Of a DNA stretch of 64,000 bases, positions 36,851 through 45,316 are shown one piece after another (positions within the stretch are counted from its first letter, which is position 1; each line of letters starts with the position of its first letter). This DNA comes from Elstera cyanobacteriorum (GTDB taxonomy: Bacteria; Pseudomonadota; Alphaproteobacteria; Elsterales; Elsteraceae): positions 222,040 through 286,039 of the forward strand of contig NZ_NOXS01000033.1 of NCBI RefSeq assembly GCF_002251735.1, in the 5' to 3' direction. The position numbers were made by a program, and so were the translations under genes. The notes under the pieces are model-generated. The model worked only from the letters and a program-made list of their open reading frames with translations. It was not told the DNA's origin and did no database searches.

Positions 36851-38620
36851 ATGTCCGCCGACCGATCCGTGCCGCCCCCCAGCCGCGCGCTGCTGATGCG
36901 TTTGATGCGCGAGCATGTCCGCCCCTATTGGCCGCGGTTCCTGCTGGCTGGGCTGATGATGGCGCTGGTGGCGGCCACAACGGCGGCCTTGGCGGAACTC
37001 ATCCGCCCGGTGCTGGATGGGGTTTTCACGGATAAAGACCGAGGCCTGCTGTGGCAGATCGGCGGGTTGATCTTGGCGACCTTCCTGATCAAAGGGGTGG
37101 CGAGCTACGGCGAATCGGTGGTGATGAATACCACGGGCCAGCGGATCATCTCCGATATCCAGCAGCGGCTGTTCGCCCACCTCGTCCATGCCGATCTGGC
37201 GTTTTTCCACGCCCATCCGACCGGCACGCTGGTCAGCCGGTTTACCAACGATGTTGGGCTGATGCGCAACCTCGTTTCCTCCACCCTCACCGGTTTGGGT
37301 AAGGATGCGCTGGGGGTGATCTTTCTGGTCGCGGTGATGATCCGGCAGGATTGGGTACTGACACTGGTGGCCTTCGTCGGCTTTCCCACCGCAATTCTGC
37401 CGATTGCGCGCCTTGGGAAGCGCATGCGCAAGGTTTCGGCCAATACCCAAACGGAAATGGGGCAGTTCACGACCCTGTTGGAACAAGTGTTCATGGGCGC
37501 CCGCCACGTTAAATCCTACGCGATGGAAGGCTATGAGACGGGGCGCGCCCAAAGCCTGATCGACCGGCTGCACCGGCTGATCGCCAAAGCCTCGCGCGTG
37601 CGCGCGATTTCCAGCCCGGTGATGGAAACCTTCGGCGGGGTCGCCATCGTCGCCGTCATCCTCTACGGCGGCAGTCAGGTGATTGACGGGACGCGTACGA
37701 CTGGCACCTTCTTCAGCTTCATTACGGCGCTGCTGCTGGCCTATGAGCCGATTAAGCGCCTCGCCAATCTGAATGTGGCGATGCAGGAAGGCCTGGCGGC
37801 GGCGGACCGCGTTTTTGCGCTGATCGACACGCCCCCGGCGATTGCCGATGCGCCCGGCGCCAAGCCCTTGCAGGTAACCCAGGGCGAGATTCGCTTTACC
37901 GGCGTGCGCTTCCATTACACTGACCCCGAGGCGCCGCAGCTCGACGGTCTTGATCTATTGATCCCGGCAGGCAAGAAGGTGGCGCTGGTCGGCCCGTCCG
38001 GCGCGGGGAAATCGACGGTCCTCAATCTTATTCCGCGTTTTTACGAGGTGACGGCGGGCGATATCCGCATCGACGGTCAACCGATCCGCGATGTCACGCT
38101 GGCGTCGTTGCGCGGGGCCGTCGGGCTTGTTAGCCAGGAAGTTAGCCTGTTCGACGATAGCGTGCGCGCCAATATCGCCTATGGCCGCCCGGACGCCAGC
38201 GAGGCCGAGATTATCCAAGCCGCCAAGGATGCGGCGGCCCATGAGTTCATTCTCGATCTGCCCCAGGGGTACGATACGGTCGTGGGCGAGTTCGGGGTAA
38301 AACTCTCCGGCGGGCAGCGCCAACGCCTGTCCATCGCCCGGGCGATGCTGAAGAACGCGCCGATCCTGCTGCTCGACGAGGCGACCAGCGCCCTCGATAC
38401 CGAATCCGAACGGCTGGTGCAGGCGGCGCTTGACCGGCTGATGCACGGGCGCACCGTGCTGGTGATCGCCCATCGTCTCTCGACCGTGGTCGATGCCGAC
38501 CTCATCTATGTGCTGGATAAGGGTAAGGTGGCCGAATATGGCGCCCATGCCGGGCTGTTGACTCAGGATGGTCTATATGCCCGGCTACACGCCCTGCAAT
38601 TTGCGGAAGCCCCGGCATGA
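36851..38620 (+). CDS. msbA: Lipid A flippase / ABC exporter MsbA
   Basis: A 589-residue half-transporter: six-helix exporter domain (about 25-315) followed by an ATPase with Walker A VGPSGAGKSTVLNLIPR, signature LSGGQRQRLSIARAM, Walker B ILLLDEATSALD and the switch His in VIAHRLSTV. Its place at the head of a lipid A gene set (DUF374, lpxK, lpxL) supports the MsbA assignment over other exporters. ATG 36851 follows an in-frame GTG at 36848. Confidence 0.9.
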   Translation: MSADRSVPPPSRALLMRLMREHVRPYWPRFLLAGLMMALVAATTAALAELIRPVLDGVFTDKDRGLLWQIGGLILATFLIKGVASYGESVVMNTTGQRIISDIQQRLFAHLVHADLAFFHAHPTGTLVSRFTNDVGLMRNLVSSTLTGLGKDALGVIFLVAVMIRQDWVLTLVAFVGFPTAILPIARLGKRMRKVSANTQTEMGQFTTLLEQVFMGARHVKSYAMEGYETGRAQSLIDRLHRLIAKASRVRAISSPVMETFGGVAIVAVILYGGSQVIDGTRTTGTFFSFITALLLAYEPIKRLANLNVAMQEGLAAADRVFALIDTPPAIADAPGAKPLQVTQGEIRFTGVRFHYTDPEAPQLDGLDLLIPAGKKVALVGPSGAGKSTVLNLIPRFYEVTAGDIRIDGQPIRDVTLASLRGAVGLVSQEVSLFDDSVRANIAYGRPDASEAEIIQAAKDAAAHEFILDLPQGYDTVVGEFGVKLSGGQRQRLSIARAMLKNAPILLLDEATSALDTESERLVQAALDRLMHGRTVLVIAHRLSTVVDADLIYVLDKGKVAEYGAHAGLLTQDGLYARLHALQFAEAPA

Positions 38621-39351
38621 GTTTGGGGCGGCTCGTCCGATCCGTTTGGTCCCAGCAGTTCGCCGCGCTGCTGGCGATTGCCTATATCCGCCTCGTCTGG
38701 CTGACCAGCCGGGTCGAACGGCAGATGGACCCGGCGGCCGAAGCGCTACTGACCGCTGGGCGCCCCTTCATTGCGGCCTTCTGGCACGGGCGCATTCTGT
38801 TGATGCCCTACCATTGGCCGCAGACGGGGGCCTGGGTCTATGTGATGGTCTCGCAGCATCGCGACGGCGAAATCGCGGCCAGGATCGTGCGGCCCTTTGG
38901 GATCGAAGCCATTGCCGGCTCGTCCCGTCGCGGCGGGCGCGAGGCTTTGCAGGAGATGGTGCGGCTACTCCAGGCCGGTAAGATCGTCGCCATCACCCCG
39001 GATGGGCCGAAGGGGCCGCGTCAGCGGGCGAAATTCGGCGTGGCTTATGCCGCGATTACGGCGCGGGTGCCGGTGGTGCCGATCACCTACGCGGTGAAAC
39101 ATCGCAAAATTCTCGGTTCCTGGGACCGGTTTGTCGTGCCGCTGCCGTTTAATCGGATTCTGCTGCACGCCGGGGCGCCCGTTTCGGTGACCGATCTCAG
39201 CATCGAGACGGCGCGCGAACGGATTGAGGCCGCAATGATTGCGCAGTTGACCGCGGCGGATGGCTATTTCGGTCATCTCGCCCCGCCACCGGGACCGCCG
39301 CTTGAGTTTGAACCGCGTCCGGCCCCGCCCTCAACACCGAGCGACGAATGA
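38617..39351 (+). CDS. DUF374 lysophospholipid acyltransferase family protein, copy 1
   Basis: A 244-residue membrane-associated protein with an N-terminal hydrophobic helix and the DUF374 blocks FWHGRILLMPYHW, GSSRRGGREALQEM and ITPDGPKGPRQ. FWHGR keeps a His, but the classic HX4D is not evident. The family is found beside lipid A genes and is presumed to acylate LPS or phospholipid. ATG overlaps the msbA stop (ATGA). It is closely similar to the next gene. Confidence 0.85.
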   Translation: MSLGRLVRSVWSQQFAALLAIAYIRLVWLTSRVERQMDPAAEALLTAGRPFIAAFWHGRILLMPYHWPQTGAWVYVMVSQHRDGEIAARIVRPFGIEAIAGSSRRGGREALQEMVRLLQAGKIVAITPDGPKGPRQRAKFGVAYAAITARVPVVPITYAVKHRKILGSWDRFVVPLPFNRILLHAGAPVSVTDLSIETARERIEAAMIAQLTAADGYFGHLAPPPGPPLEFEPRPAPPSTPSDE

Positions 39352-39406
39352 GCCTGCACACTCTCATTCACAGCCCGAGTCGCGCGTTTTTCCGGGAGCT
39401 GCCGCC

Positions 39407-40114
39407 ATGCTGAAGAAGCTCATCAAGTCTGACTTCGGGAAGCGGCTGATCGTCTTCATCGCCTATACTTATATCCGCTTCGTTTGGGCGACCAGCCGGG
39501 TCGAACGGATTTGTCCGACCGAATCCGAGCCGTTTTTCACAGAAGCCCGCCCCTTTATTTTGGCGTTCTGGCATAGCCGCATTCTGCTGATGCCCTACCA
39601 TTGGGTGCCGACCGGGCGGAAAATCCATATGCTGATTTCCCAGCATAATGACGGCGAGTTGATCGCCCGCGCCGTTCGGCCCTTCGGGGTGGAATGGGTG
39701 CCGGGATCGTCGCGGCGCGGCGGGAAGGAAGCGCTTTATGCGATGATCCGGCTGCTGCGCGGGGGCGATACCATCGGCATCACCCCGGATGGGCCGAAGG
39801 GGCCGCGCCAGCGGGTGAAGCCGGGCATCATCCATGTCGCTAAACTCGGGCGGGTGCCGATCCTTCCGGTGACCTATGCCGTCAAACGCCGCTGGGTGGC
39901 TGGATCGTGGGACCGGTTCGTCATCGCTTTGCCGTTCAACCGGATTTATCTGACGGTTGGCCAGCCGCTGGATGTGACCGATCTGACGGTGGAGGCGGCC
40001 AGTGCGGCGCTGGAGGTGGCGATGAATGACCAGATGGCGGCTGCCGACGCTCATTTCGGCCTCCCTGCAACGCCGCCCGGCGCCCCGTTGACGGGGACGG
40101 AGGAGGAGGCGTGA
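39407..40114 (+). CDS. DUF374 lysophospholipid acyltransferase family protein, copy 2
   Basis: A 235-residue tandem paralogue of the preceding gene: the same blocks FWHSRILLMPYHW, GSSRRGGKEALYAM and ITPDGPKGPRQRVKPG. It starts at ATG 39407 (MLKKLIKSDFGKRLIVFIAYTYI); the longer frame from 39260 overlaps copy 1 and lacks homology. FWHG of copy 1 is FWHS here. It is coupled to lpxK by a GTGA overlap. The duplication occupies the place where waaA often lies in relatives. Confidence 0.85.
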   Translation: MLKKLIKSDFGKRLIVFIAYTYIRFVWATSRVERICPTESEPFFTEARPFILAFWHSRILLMPYHWVPTGRKIHMLISQHNDGELIARAVRPFGVEWVPGSSRRGGKEALYAMIRLLRGGDTIGITPDGPKGPRQRVKPGIIHVAKLGRVPILPVTYAVKRRWVAGSWDRFVIALPFNRIYLTVGQPLDVTDLTVEAASAALEVAMNDQMAAADAHFGLPATPPGAPLTGTEEEA

Positions 40115-41085
40115 ACGCCCCCCGCTTTTGGTTGCGCGATGGGCTGTTACCGCGCCTCTTACAGCCGGTTGCGAGCCGGGTCGCGACGGTCACGGCGCGA
40201 CGCTTGGCCGCGACCGAGGGGGTTGATCCTGGGTGCCCGGTGATCTGCGTCGGCAATCTGACGGTCGGCGGTCAGGGCAAAACCCCGGTTGTGTTGGCGA
40301 TCCTGGCGTACCTTCAAGCGAAGGGCCTTACGGCCTTTGCCCTGACGCGCGGCTATGGCGGCAGTCTGCCGGGGCCGGTCTGGGTCGATCCAGCGGAACA
40401 TTCCGCCGCCGAGGTGGGGGACGAACCTCTGCTGCTGGCGGCGACCGCGCCAACCATCGTTGCCAAGGACCGGGCGGCGGGGGCGCAGGCCGCGCGGGCG
40501 GCGGGGGCCCAGGTGATCGTGATGGACGATGGCTTTCAGAACCCCGCCGTGCGCAAACACGTCTCCTTAATCGTCGTCGATGGCGGGGCGGGCTTCGGCA
40601 ATGGCCGGGTGTTGCCAGCCGGGCCGTTGCGCGAGCCGGTGGCGGCGGGGGTGGCGCGGGCGCAAGCCGTGATCCGCATTGGGGCCGATCGCTGCGGCCT
40701 GGCCGCCCATCTCCCTGTGGGGATACCCCTGCTGACGGCGCAGCTCGTGCCCGACGGGGCACTGGCGTGGCGCGGGCGGCGGGTCTTCGCCTTTGCTGGG
40801 ATCGGGCGCCCGCAGAAGTTTTTCGACACGCTGGCCGGGATCGGGGTGGAGATTGCTGGAACCCGCGCCTTCGCTGATCATCGCCCCTATGCGGCAACCG
40901 ACCTTGATGCCCTGCGCCGGGATGCCGCCGCTGCGGGGGCCGCATTAGTGACAACGGCCAAGGATTTCGCCCGCTTGCTGCCGGAAGACCGGAGCGGGAT
41001 AGAGGTTCTGCCGGTTCGGCTGGTCTTCGAGGCGCCCGACGCGCTCGACAGCGTGCTGGCCCCGGTACTGGAGCGGTTGCGATGA
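40111..41085 (+). CDS. lpxK: Tetraacyldisaccharide 4'-kinase
   Basis: Phosphorylates the lipid A precursor at 4' on the cytoplasmic membrane face. The 324-residue protein has the modified P-loop VGNLTVGGQGKTPVV, LTRGYGG, GDEPLLLA and VIVMDDGFQNP, all LpxK markers. The start is GTG 40111 overlapping the previous stop. It overlaps lpxL by 4 nt. Confidence 0.95.
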   Translation: MNAPRFWLRDGLLPRLLQPVASRVATVTARRLAATEGVDPGCPVICVGNLTVGGQGKTPVVLAILAYLQAKGLTAFALTRGYGGSLPGPVWVDPAEHSAAEVGDEPLLLAATAPTIVAKDRAAGAQAARAAGAQVIVMDDGFQNPAVRKHVSLIVVDGGAGFGNGRVLPAGPLREPVAAGVARAQAVIRIGADRCGLAAHLPVGIPLLTAQLVPDGALAWRGRRVFAFAGIGRPQKFFDTLAGIGVEIAGTRAFADHRPYAATDLDALRRDAAAAGAALVTTAKDFARLLPEDRSGIEVLPVRLVFEAPDALDSVLAPVLERLR

Positions 41086-41972
41086 GCCGCCCCTTGCTGC
41101 GCCGCTGGCTGCGCGACCCGCTGGAAGCCGGGATCGCCTGGGGGCTGTTTGGACTGCTGCGGGCGCTGCCGCTCGATGTCGCCTCCGGCCTCGGTGGGTT
41201 TCTTGCCCGCCGTATCGGGCCGCTATTGCCGGTGAACCGCGTCGGCGATGCCAATCTGCGCTTGGCCTTTCCTGAGATGCCCGCCGGGGAGCGCCGCCGC
41301 GTGCTGCGCGCCGCCTGGGATAATCTTGGGCGGACCCTGTTCGAATATCCCCATCTCGACCGTATTCTGAACGAGCGGGTGGAGATTGTCGGGATGGCGC
41401 ATCTCGAAGCCTTCCGCGACGATGGCCGCTGCGGCATCGCCTTTTCCGGCCATATCGCCAATTGGGAAATCATGCCCGCCGCTGCCGGATGGGCGGGGGT
41501 GCCGCTGACCAATGTGTATCGCGCGCCGAACAATCCCCGAGTGGATGCGGTCATTCGTCACGCCCGCCGCCTTGCCGGGCCGGATCTGGTGCCGAAGGGC
41601 GCGGCGGGGGCGCGGCTGCTGCTGAAAGCGCTGAAGAAGGGCGGGCATTTGGGCCTGCTGGTCGATCAGAAGATGAATGACGGCATTGCCGTGCCCTTCT
41701 TCGGCCGTCCGGCCATGACCGCCTCCGCCGTTGCCGATCTGGCGCTGAAGTTCGACGCGGTGCTGCTGGCGGCCCAACCGGTTCGCCTGGGCGGGGCGCG
41801 CTTTCGCTTGATGATCATGCCGTTGATCGAACCGAGCAGTTTGGTCAATCCCGCCGCGACCGACAGCCCGCAGGTGCAATTTATGACCCGGATCAATGGG
41901 CTACTGGAAAGCTGGATCCGTGCCAATCCGGCGCAATGGCTGTGGTTTCATCGCCGCTGGCCAAAATCTTAA
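41082..41972 (+). CDS. lpxL: Lipid A late acyltransferase (LpxL/HtrB family)
   Basis: A 296-residue membrane-bound acyltransferase that adds secondary acyl chains to lipid A. It has the H-x4-E catalytic motif in FSGHIANWEIM, FGRPAMTA and a C-terminal NPAQWLWFHRRWP, the family signature. Overlaps lpxK as ATGA. It ends the lipid A set 112 nt before atpI. Confidence 0.93.
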   Translation: MSRPLLRRWLRDPLEAGIAWGLFGLLRALPLDVASGLGGFLARRIGPLLPVNRVGDANLRLAFPEMPAGERRRVLRAAWDNLGRTLFEYPHLDRILNERVEIVGMAHLEAFRDDGRCGIAFSGHIANWEIMPAAAGWAGVPLTNVYRAPNNPRVDAVIRHARRLAGPDLVPKGAAGARLLLKALKKGGHLGLLVDQKMNDGIAVPFFGRPAMTASAVADLALKFDAVLLAAQPVRLGGARFRLMIMPLIEPSSLVNPAATDSPQVQFMTRINGLLESWIRANPAQWLWFHRRWPKS

Positions 41973-42002
41973 TCAAACCGCCGGAATCCGTGCCCCTAAT
42001 TC

Positions 42003-42031
42003 TTGACAGGGGGCAGGGGCCTTTTTATGGT
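42003..42031 (+). promoter_or_regulatory. Sigma-70-type promoter of the F0 ATP synthase operon
   Basis: TTGACA (42003-42008), exactly 17 nt spacer, then TATGGT (42026-42031). It lies between the lpxL stop and atpI ATG 42085, giving a leader of about 47 nt. Confidence 0.7.
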
Positions 42032-42084
42032 GCGCCGCAATTTGCCGGTTCACGTTGGACGGGCGATCAAGAAGGGCCGTGCCT

Positions 42085-42435
42085 ATGACCGGGCCGACAG
42101 AGGGGGGAGGCAAGCGCGACGATGATTTCGCGCAGCGCCTCGCATCGCTGGAAGCTGAACGGCAGGGGAAACCCGCCGGAAAACGGAAAGGTAGGGCCGA
42201 CTTAGGCGTTGGGGCGCGGGTCGGGGTCGATCTTGTGTCTGGCGTGCTGGTCGGGGCCGGTCTTGGGTATGGGATCGACATTTGGTTCGGCACCAAACCC
42301 TGGGGCTTGATCGTCTGCTTCATGATGGGCGCGGCGGCTGGGTTTTTGAATGTGTATCGGTTTCTGCAAGGGCAGGATGCGGCGGTCGGTTACCGCAGCA
42401 AGGCTTCGCAGACGCCGCCGAAGCGAGAGGAATAG
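42085..42435 (+). CDS. atpI: ATP synthase protein I
   Basis: A 116-residue accessory membrane protein for c-ring assembly. A charged N-terminal region (about 1-45) precedes two transmembrane helices (LVSGVLVGAGLGYGIDIWFG; WGLIVCFMMGAAAGFLNVY) with the alphaproteobacterial AtpI pattern. ATG 42085 is preferred over the upstream in-frame start at 42055, which lies within the likely leader. First gene of the F0 operon. Confidence 0.9.
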   Translation: MTGPTEGGGKRDDDFAQRLASLEAERQGKPAGKRKGRADLGVGARVGVDLVSGVLVGAGLGYGIDIWFGTKPWGLIVCFMMGAAAGFLNVYRFLQGQDAAVGYRSKASQTPPKREE

Positions 42436-42440
42436 GCAGC

Positions 42441-43169
42441 ATGGCAGGCCCGCTGGCGCAGTTTGAAGTCCATCCGATCGGTCCAGATCTCTCGCTGGCC
42501 GGCTTCAATGTGCCGTTCAACAATTCGGCGCTGTTCATGGTCGTGGCCGTGATCCTCGCCACCGGCCTGATGATCGCCGCGACCGCGCGCCAGTCCCTGA
42601 TCCCCGGCCGCCTTCAGGCGCTGGCGGAAATGGTGCACGGCTTCGTCGCCAATATGGTGCGTGAAAACGCTGGGCATGAAGGGATGAAATATTTCCCCTT
42701 CGTCTTCTCGCTGTTTCTATTCGTGCTGCTCGGCAACCTGATCGGCATGGTGCCGTTCACCTTCACCTACACCAGCCATATCATCGTCACCTTCGGGCTG
42801 GCGGCGACGGTGTTTGTGACCGTGACCATCATCGCCCTGGCCCGCCACGGGCTGCACTTCTTCGCCTTCTTCTTGCCCGCCGGAACGCCCTGGTGGATGG
42901 CCCCCATCGTCATCCCCATCGAAGTTTTGTCGTACTTCGCCCGTCCGGTCAGCCTGTCGATCCGTCTTTTCGCCAACATGATGGCGGGTCACACGATGCT
43001 GAAGGTGTTCGGCGGGTTCGCCGTGTCGCTGGGCATCATCGGCGGTTTGGCGCCGCTCGCGCTGATCGTCGCCCTGACCGGGTTCGAAATTCTGGTTGCG
43101 CTGCTGCAAGCCTATGTCTTCAGCATCCTGACCTGCCTCTATCTCAAGGACGCGATCGAGCTGCACTAA
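42441..43169 (+). CDS. atpB: ATP synthase F0 subunit a
   Basis: The proton-channel subunit beside the c-ring. The 242-residue polytopic protein has the essential Arg in SLSIRLFANMMAGHTML and LLGNLIGMVPFTFTYTSHI; the C-terminal helix LVALLQAYVFSILTCLYLKDAIELH is characteristic. It starts 5 nt after atpI. Confidence 0.97.
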   Translation: MAGPLAQFEVHPIGPDLSLAGFNVPFNNSALFMVVAVILATGLMIAATARQSLIPGRLQALAEMVHGFVANMVRENAGHEGMKYFPFVFSLFLFVLLGNLIGMVPFTFTYTSHIIVTFGLAATVFVTVTIIALARHGLHFFAFFLPAGTPWWMAPIVIPIEVLSYFARPVSLSIRLFANMMAGHTMLKVFGGFAVSLGIIGGLAPLALIVALTGFEILVALLQAYVFSILTCLYLKDAIELH

Positions 43170-43235
43170 GCCCGGTCCCGATCTCGAGACGCTGTTCAAT
43201 CACCACCACCTAAAGTTACCGCGAAGGAACCTAAC

Positions 43236-43460
43236 ATGGACGCTCAAGCCGCCAAGTTCATCGGTGCCGGTCTGGCCGTTATCGCCCTGTTCGGCGTCGG
43301 CATCGGCCTTGGCAACATCTTCTCGACGCTGATTGCTTCGATCGCCCGCAACCCGGCGGTGGAATCGAACCTGCGCGGCGTCGGTATCCTTGGCTTCGCG
43401 CTGACGGAAGCCGTGGCGCTGTTCGCGCTGCTGATCGCCTTCCTGATCCTGTTCTCGTAA
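43236..43460 (+). CDS. atpE: ATP synthase F0 subunit c
   Basis: A 74-residue hairpin of two transmembrane helices forming the rotor ring. The polar loop has ARNP (residues 37-40) and the proton carrier is Glu58 in [18 protein letters not shown] lies upstream of the ATG. Non-coding spacers flank the gene on both sides (66 and 101 nt), and a GC-rich hairpin follows it. Confidence 0.97.
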   Translation: MDAQAAKFIGAGLAVIALFGVGIGLGNIFSTLIASIARNPAVESNLRGVGILGFALTEAVALFALLIAFLILFS

Positions 43461-43477
43461 GCCTAATCGTTGCTGGT

Positions 43478-43505
43478 CGGGGCGTGTCGTCTGCGGCGCG
43501 CCCCG
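43478..43505 (+). promoter_or_regulatory. GC-rich stem-loop after atpE
   Basis: CGGGGCG (43478-43484) pairs with CGCCCCG (43499-43505) around a 14-nt loop, with no U-run. The place, directly 3' of atpE, suggests an mRNA-stabilising or attenuating structure supporting the higher c-subunit stoichiometry. That role is inference. Confidence 0.45.
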
Positions 43506-43561
43506 TCTGTCTATCCAAGATCGAGATTTCTTGATCGGGAAACCCAACTTCGGGGGCTCCA

Positions 43562-44053
43562 ATGCCACAACTGAACCCCGGCGTTTTCCCGATGCAGCTT
43601 TTCTGGCTGGCGATCACTTTCGGCCTTCTGCTTGTGCTGATGGCGAAAGTGGCTCTGCCCCGGCTTAGCCGCATTCTGGACGCCCGCAGCAGCCGCATCG
43701 ACGGTGACATCGCCGCTGCCAAGGCAGCCCGGGCGAGCGCCGAAGAGCTTCAGGCCGCTGTCGAAAAACAATTTGCCGAGGTCAAAGCCTCGGCTGCCGC
43801 GCAGCTGAAAGCGGTGCAGGATACCGTTTCGGCGGAAGCCAAGCAGCGCGAAAGCGAGTTGGTGCAGAAACTGTCGGCGGAAACGGCGGCAGCGGAAGCG
43901 CGGATCGCATCGGCAAAGGCGGCAGCGCTCGCCAATGTCCGCTCGGTCGCGACCGAAGTTGCGCAAGCGGCGGCGGCGAAGCTGCTGAACGTGCCGGTTT
44001 CGGACAGTGACGCCCAGGCGGCAGTTGCCGGAACGCAGGGAGGTCACGCCTAA
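43562..44053 (+). CDS. atpG: ATP synthase F0 subunit b'
   Basis: A 163-residue peripheral-stalk subunit with one N-terminal transmembrane helix (FPMQLFWLAITFGLLLVLMAKVALPRL) followed by an Ala/Glu/Lys-rich coiled coil. The order after atpE and before a second b-type gene marks it as the b' form found in alphaproteobacteria and photosynthetic bacteria. The stop shares one base with the next start. Confidence 0.92.
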   Translation: MPQLNPGVFPMQLFWLAITFGLLLVLMAKVALPRLSRILDARSSRIDGDIAAAKAARASAEELQAAVEKQFAEVKASAAAQLKAVQDTVSAEAKQRESELVQKLSAETAAAEARIASAKAAALANVRSVATEVAQAAAAKLLNVPVSDSDAQAAVAGTQGGHA

Positions 44054-44559
44054 TGGCCACCGAACATCACGGCGGGTTCCTGGCGGACCCTTCGAATTGG
44101 GTTGCAATCGGTTTCGTCGTTTTCGTCGCCCTCGCGGGTAAGAAGATGTGGGGCGCGCTGTCGAGCATGCTGGATAAGCATGCCGAGGCCGTGAAGCGCC
44201 AGATCGACGAAGCCGCAAGCCTGCGCAAAGAAGCCGAAGACCTGCTGGCAAAAGCCAAAAGCGAATCGGAAAAGGCCAAGGCCGAAGCGACCCGCTTGAC
44301 GGCGGATGCCCAGGCAGGGGCGGAGCGGCTGCGCGCCGAGCTTCAGTCGGAACTGGAAGCGACCCTGGCGCGTCGCCAAAAGGCTGCGCTGGAAAAGATC
44401 GCCCAGGCCGAAGCCTCGGCCTTGGCGGAAGTGAAGGCTGAAACCATCCGCATCGCGATTGAAGCCACGGGCAAGCTGCTGTGGAACAATGCGGGCGGCG
44501 CTGGCGCGACCCGCTTGATCGATCAAGCGATTGCCGATCTGCCGAGCCGGTTGAACTAA
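44053..44559 (+). CDS. atpF: ATP synthase F0 subunit b
   Basis: A 168-residue peripheral-stalk subunit with a short N-terminal membrane helix (FLADPSNWVAIGFVVFVALAG) and a long charged coiled coil (AEATRLTADAQAGAERLRAEL). It pairs with b' to hold the F1 head. F1 genes are not adjacent, as usual in alphaproteobacteria. A terminator follows 24 nt after the stop. Confidence 0.94.
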   Translation: MATEHHGGFLADPSNWVAIGFVVFVALAGKKMWGALSSMLDKHAEAVKRQIDEAASLRKEAEDLLAKAKSESEKAKAEATRLTADAQAGAERLRAELQSELEATLARRQKAALEKIAQAEASALAEVKAETIRIAIEATGKLLWNNAGGAGATRLIDQAIADLPSRLN

Positions 44560-44582
44560 ACAGCCGATCCGGTCGAATGATT

Positions 44583-44613
44583 AACCCCGGTGCCGCACGG
44601 TGCCGGGGTTTTT
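44583..44613 (+). terminator. Terminator of the F0 operon
   Basis: AACCCCGG (44583-44590) pairs with CCGGGGTT (44603-44610), with an inner CCG/CGG helix, followed by a T-run to 44613. It closes the atpI-atpF transcript. Confidence 0.85.
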
Positions 44614-44722
44614 GTTTAGAGCGTTTTTCGTTCGCTACGGCTCACGTCAAACGCTCTAAACTTCTGTTTTTTCGGCAAATACGTCGTCGCGGGTGGTCCA
44701 CCCGCTCGGGATTTGCTCTAAA
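44614..44722. repeat. Palindromic repeat element with nested inverted repeats
   Basis: Directly after the F0 terminator. A perfect 13-bp inverted repeat (44614-44626 / 44649-44661) is followed by a second nested palindrome: GCAAAT (44675-44680) / ATTTGC (44711-44716) enclosing GCGGGTGG (44689-44696) / CCACCCGC (44698-44705). The octamer TTTAGAGC opens the element (44615-44622) and its complement GCTCTAAA occurs at 44653-44660 and again at the right end (44715-44722). The terminal inverted octamers and internal symmetry resemble a small non-autonomous intergenic repeat (REP/RIME/MITE class). Only one copy was noticed in this window. Confidence 0.6.
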
Positions 44723-44725
44723 GCC

Positions 44726-45316
44726 TTAGGCGTTTCGGCCCAGCGCAGCGCGTAGGGCGGGGATCACCGTCGCCTCCACCCACGGGTTCTCCCGCAGCCA
44801 ACGCCGGTTGCGTGGACTGGGGTGCGGCAGCGGCCAGAGTAACCCATAGTGTGGATGAGGCTGCGGCCCGGTGCGCACTGCTTCGGTGACGGACAGTTTG
44901 GCGCGCTCCGGCAGATAGGCCGAGAGGGCATAGCGCCCGAGCAGGATCGTTACCCGCAGATCGGTCAAATGAGCGTGCAGCCGCGCGTGCCATAGCGGCG
45001 CGCAAGCCGTGCGCGGCGGGGCGTCGCCGCTGCCGAGCTTGCCGGGGTAGCAGAAGCCCATCGGCGTCAGCGCCACTTGGGCCGGGTCATAGAAGGTCGC
45101 GCGGTCCATCCCCAGCCAGCGGCGCAGTGTGTCGCCGCTGGGATCGTTGAAGGGCAGACCGGTGGCATGAACCTTGGTGCCGGGGGCTTGTCCGATGATC
45201 AGCAGCCGCGCCGCCGGGCCAAGCTGCACGACGGGGCGCGGCCCCAGGGGCAAATCGGCACAGGCCGCGCAGCCGCGCACGGCGGCCAGCAGACCCGGAA
45301 GGTCACTGGCGGTCAA
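44726..45316 (-). CDS. Uracil-DNA glycosylase superfamily protein
   Basis: A protein of about 196 residues with the UDG-fold motifs GQAPGTKVHATGLPFNDPSG (motif A region) and LPHPSPRN (motif B). Only two N-terminal cysteines (CAAC) are seen, so it does not look like a family-4 iron-sulphur enzyme. It probably excises uracil or a related base; exact specificity is unknown. No ATG is suitable: TTG 45316 has GAGG 6 nt upstream and overlaps the sirtuin gene by 14 nt; TTG 45343 is a longer alternative. Confidence 0.82.
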   Translation of the reverse strand: MTASDLPGLLAAVRGCAACADLPLGPRPVVQLGPAARLLIIGQAPGTKVHATGLPFNDPSGDTLRRWLGMDRATFYDPAQVALTPMGFCYPGKLGSGDAPPRTACAPLWHARLHAHLTDLRVTILLGRYALSAYLPERAKLSVTEAVRTGPQPHPHYGLLWPLPHPSPRNRRWLRENPWVEATVIPALRAALGRNA

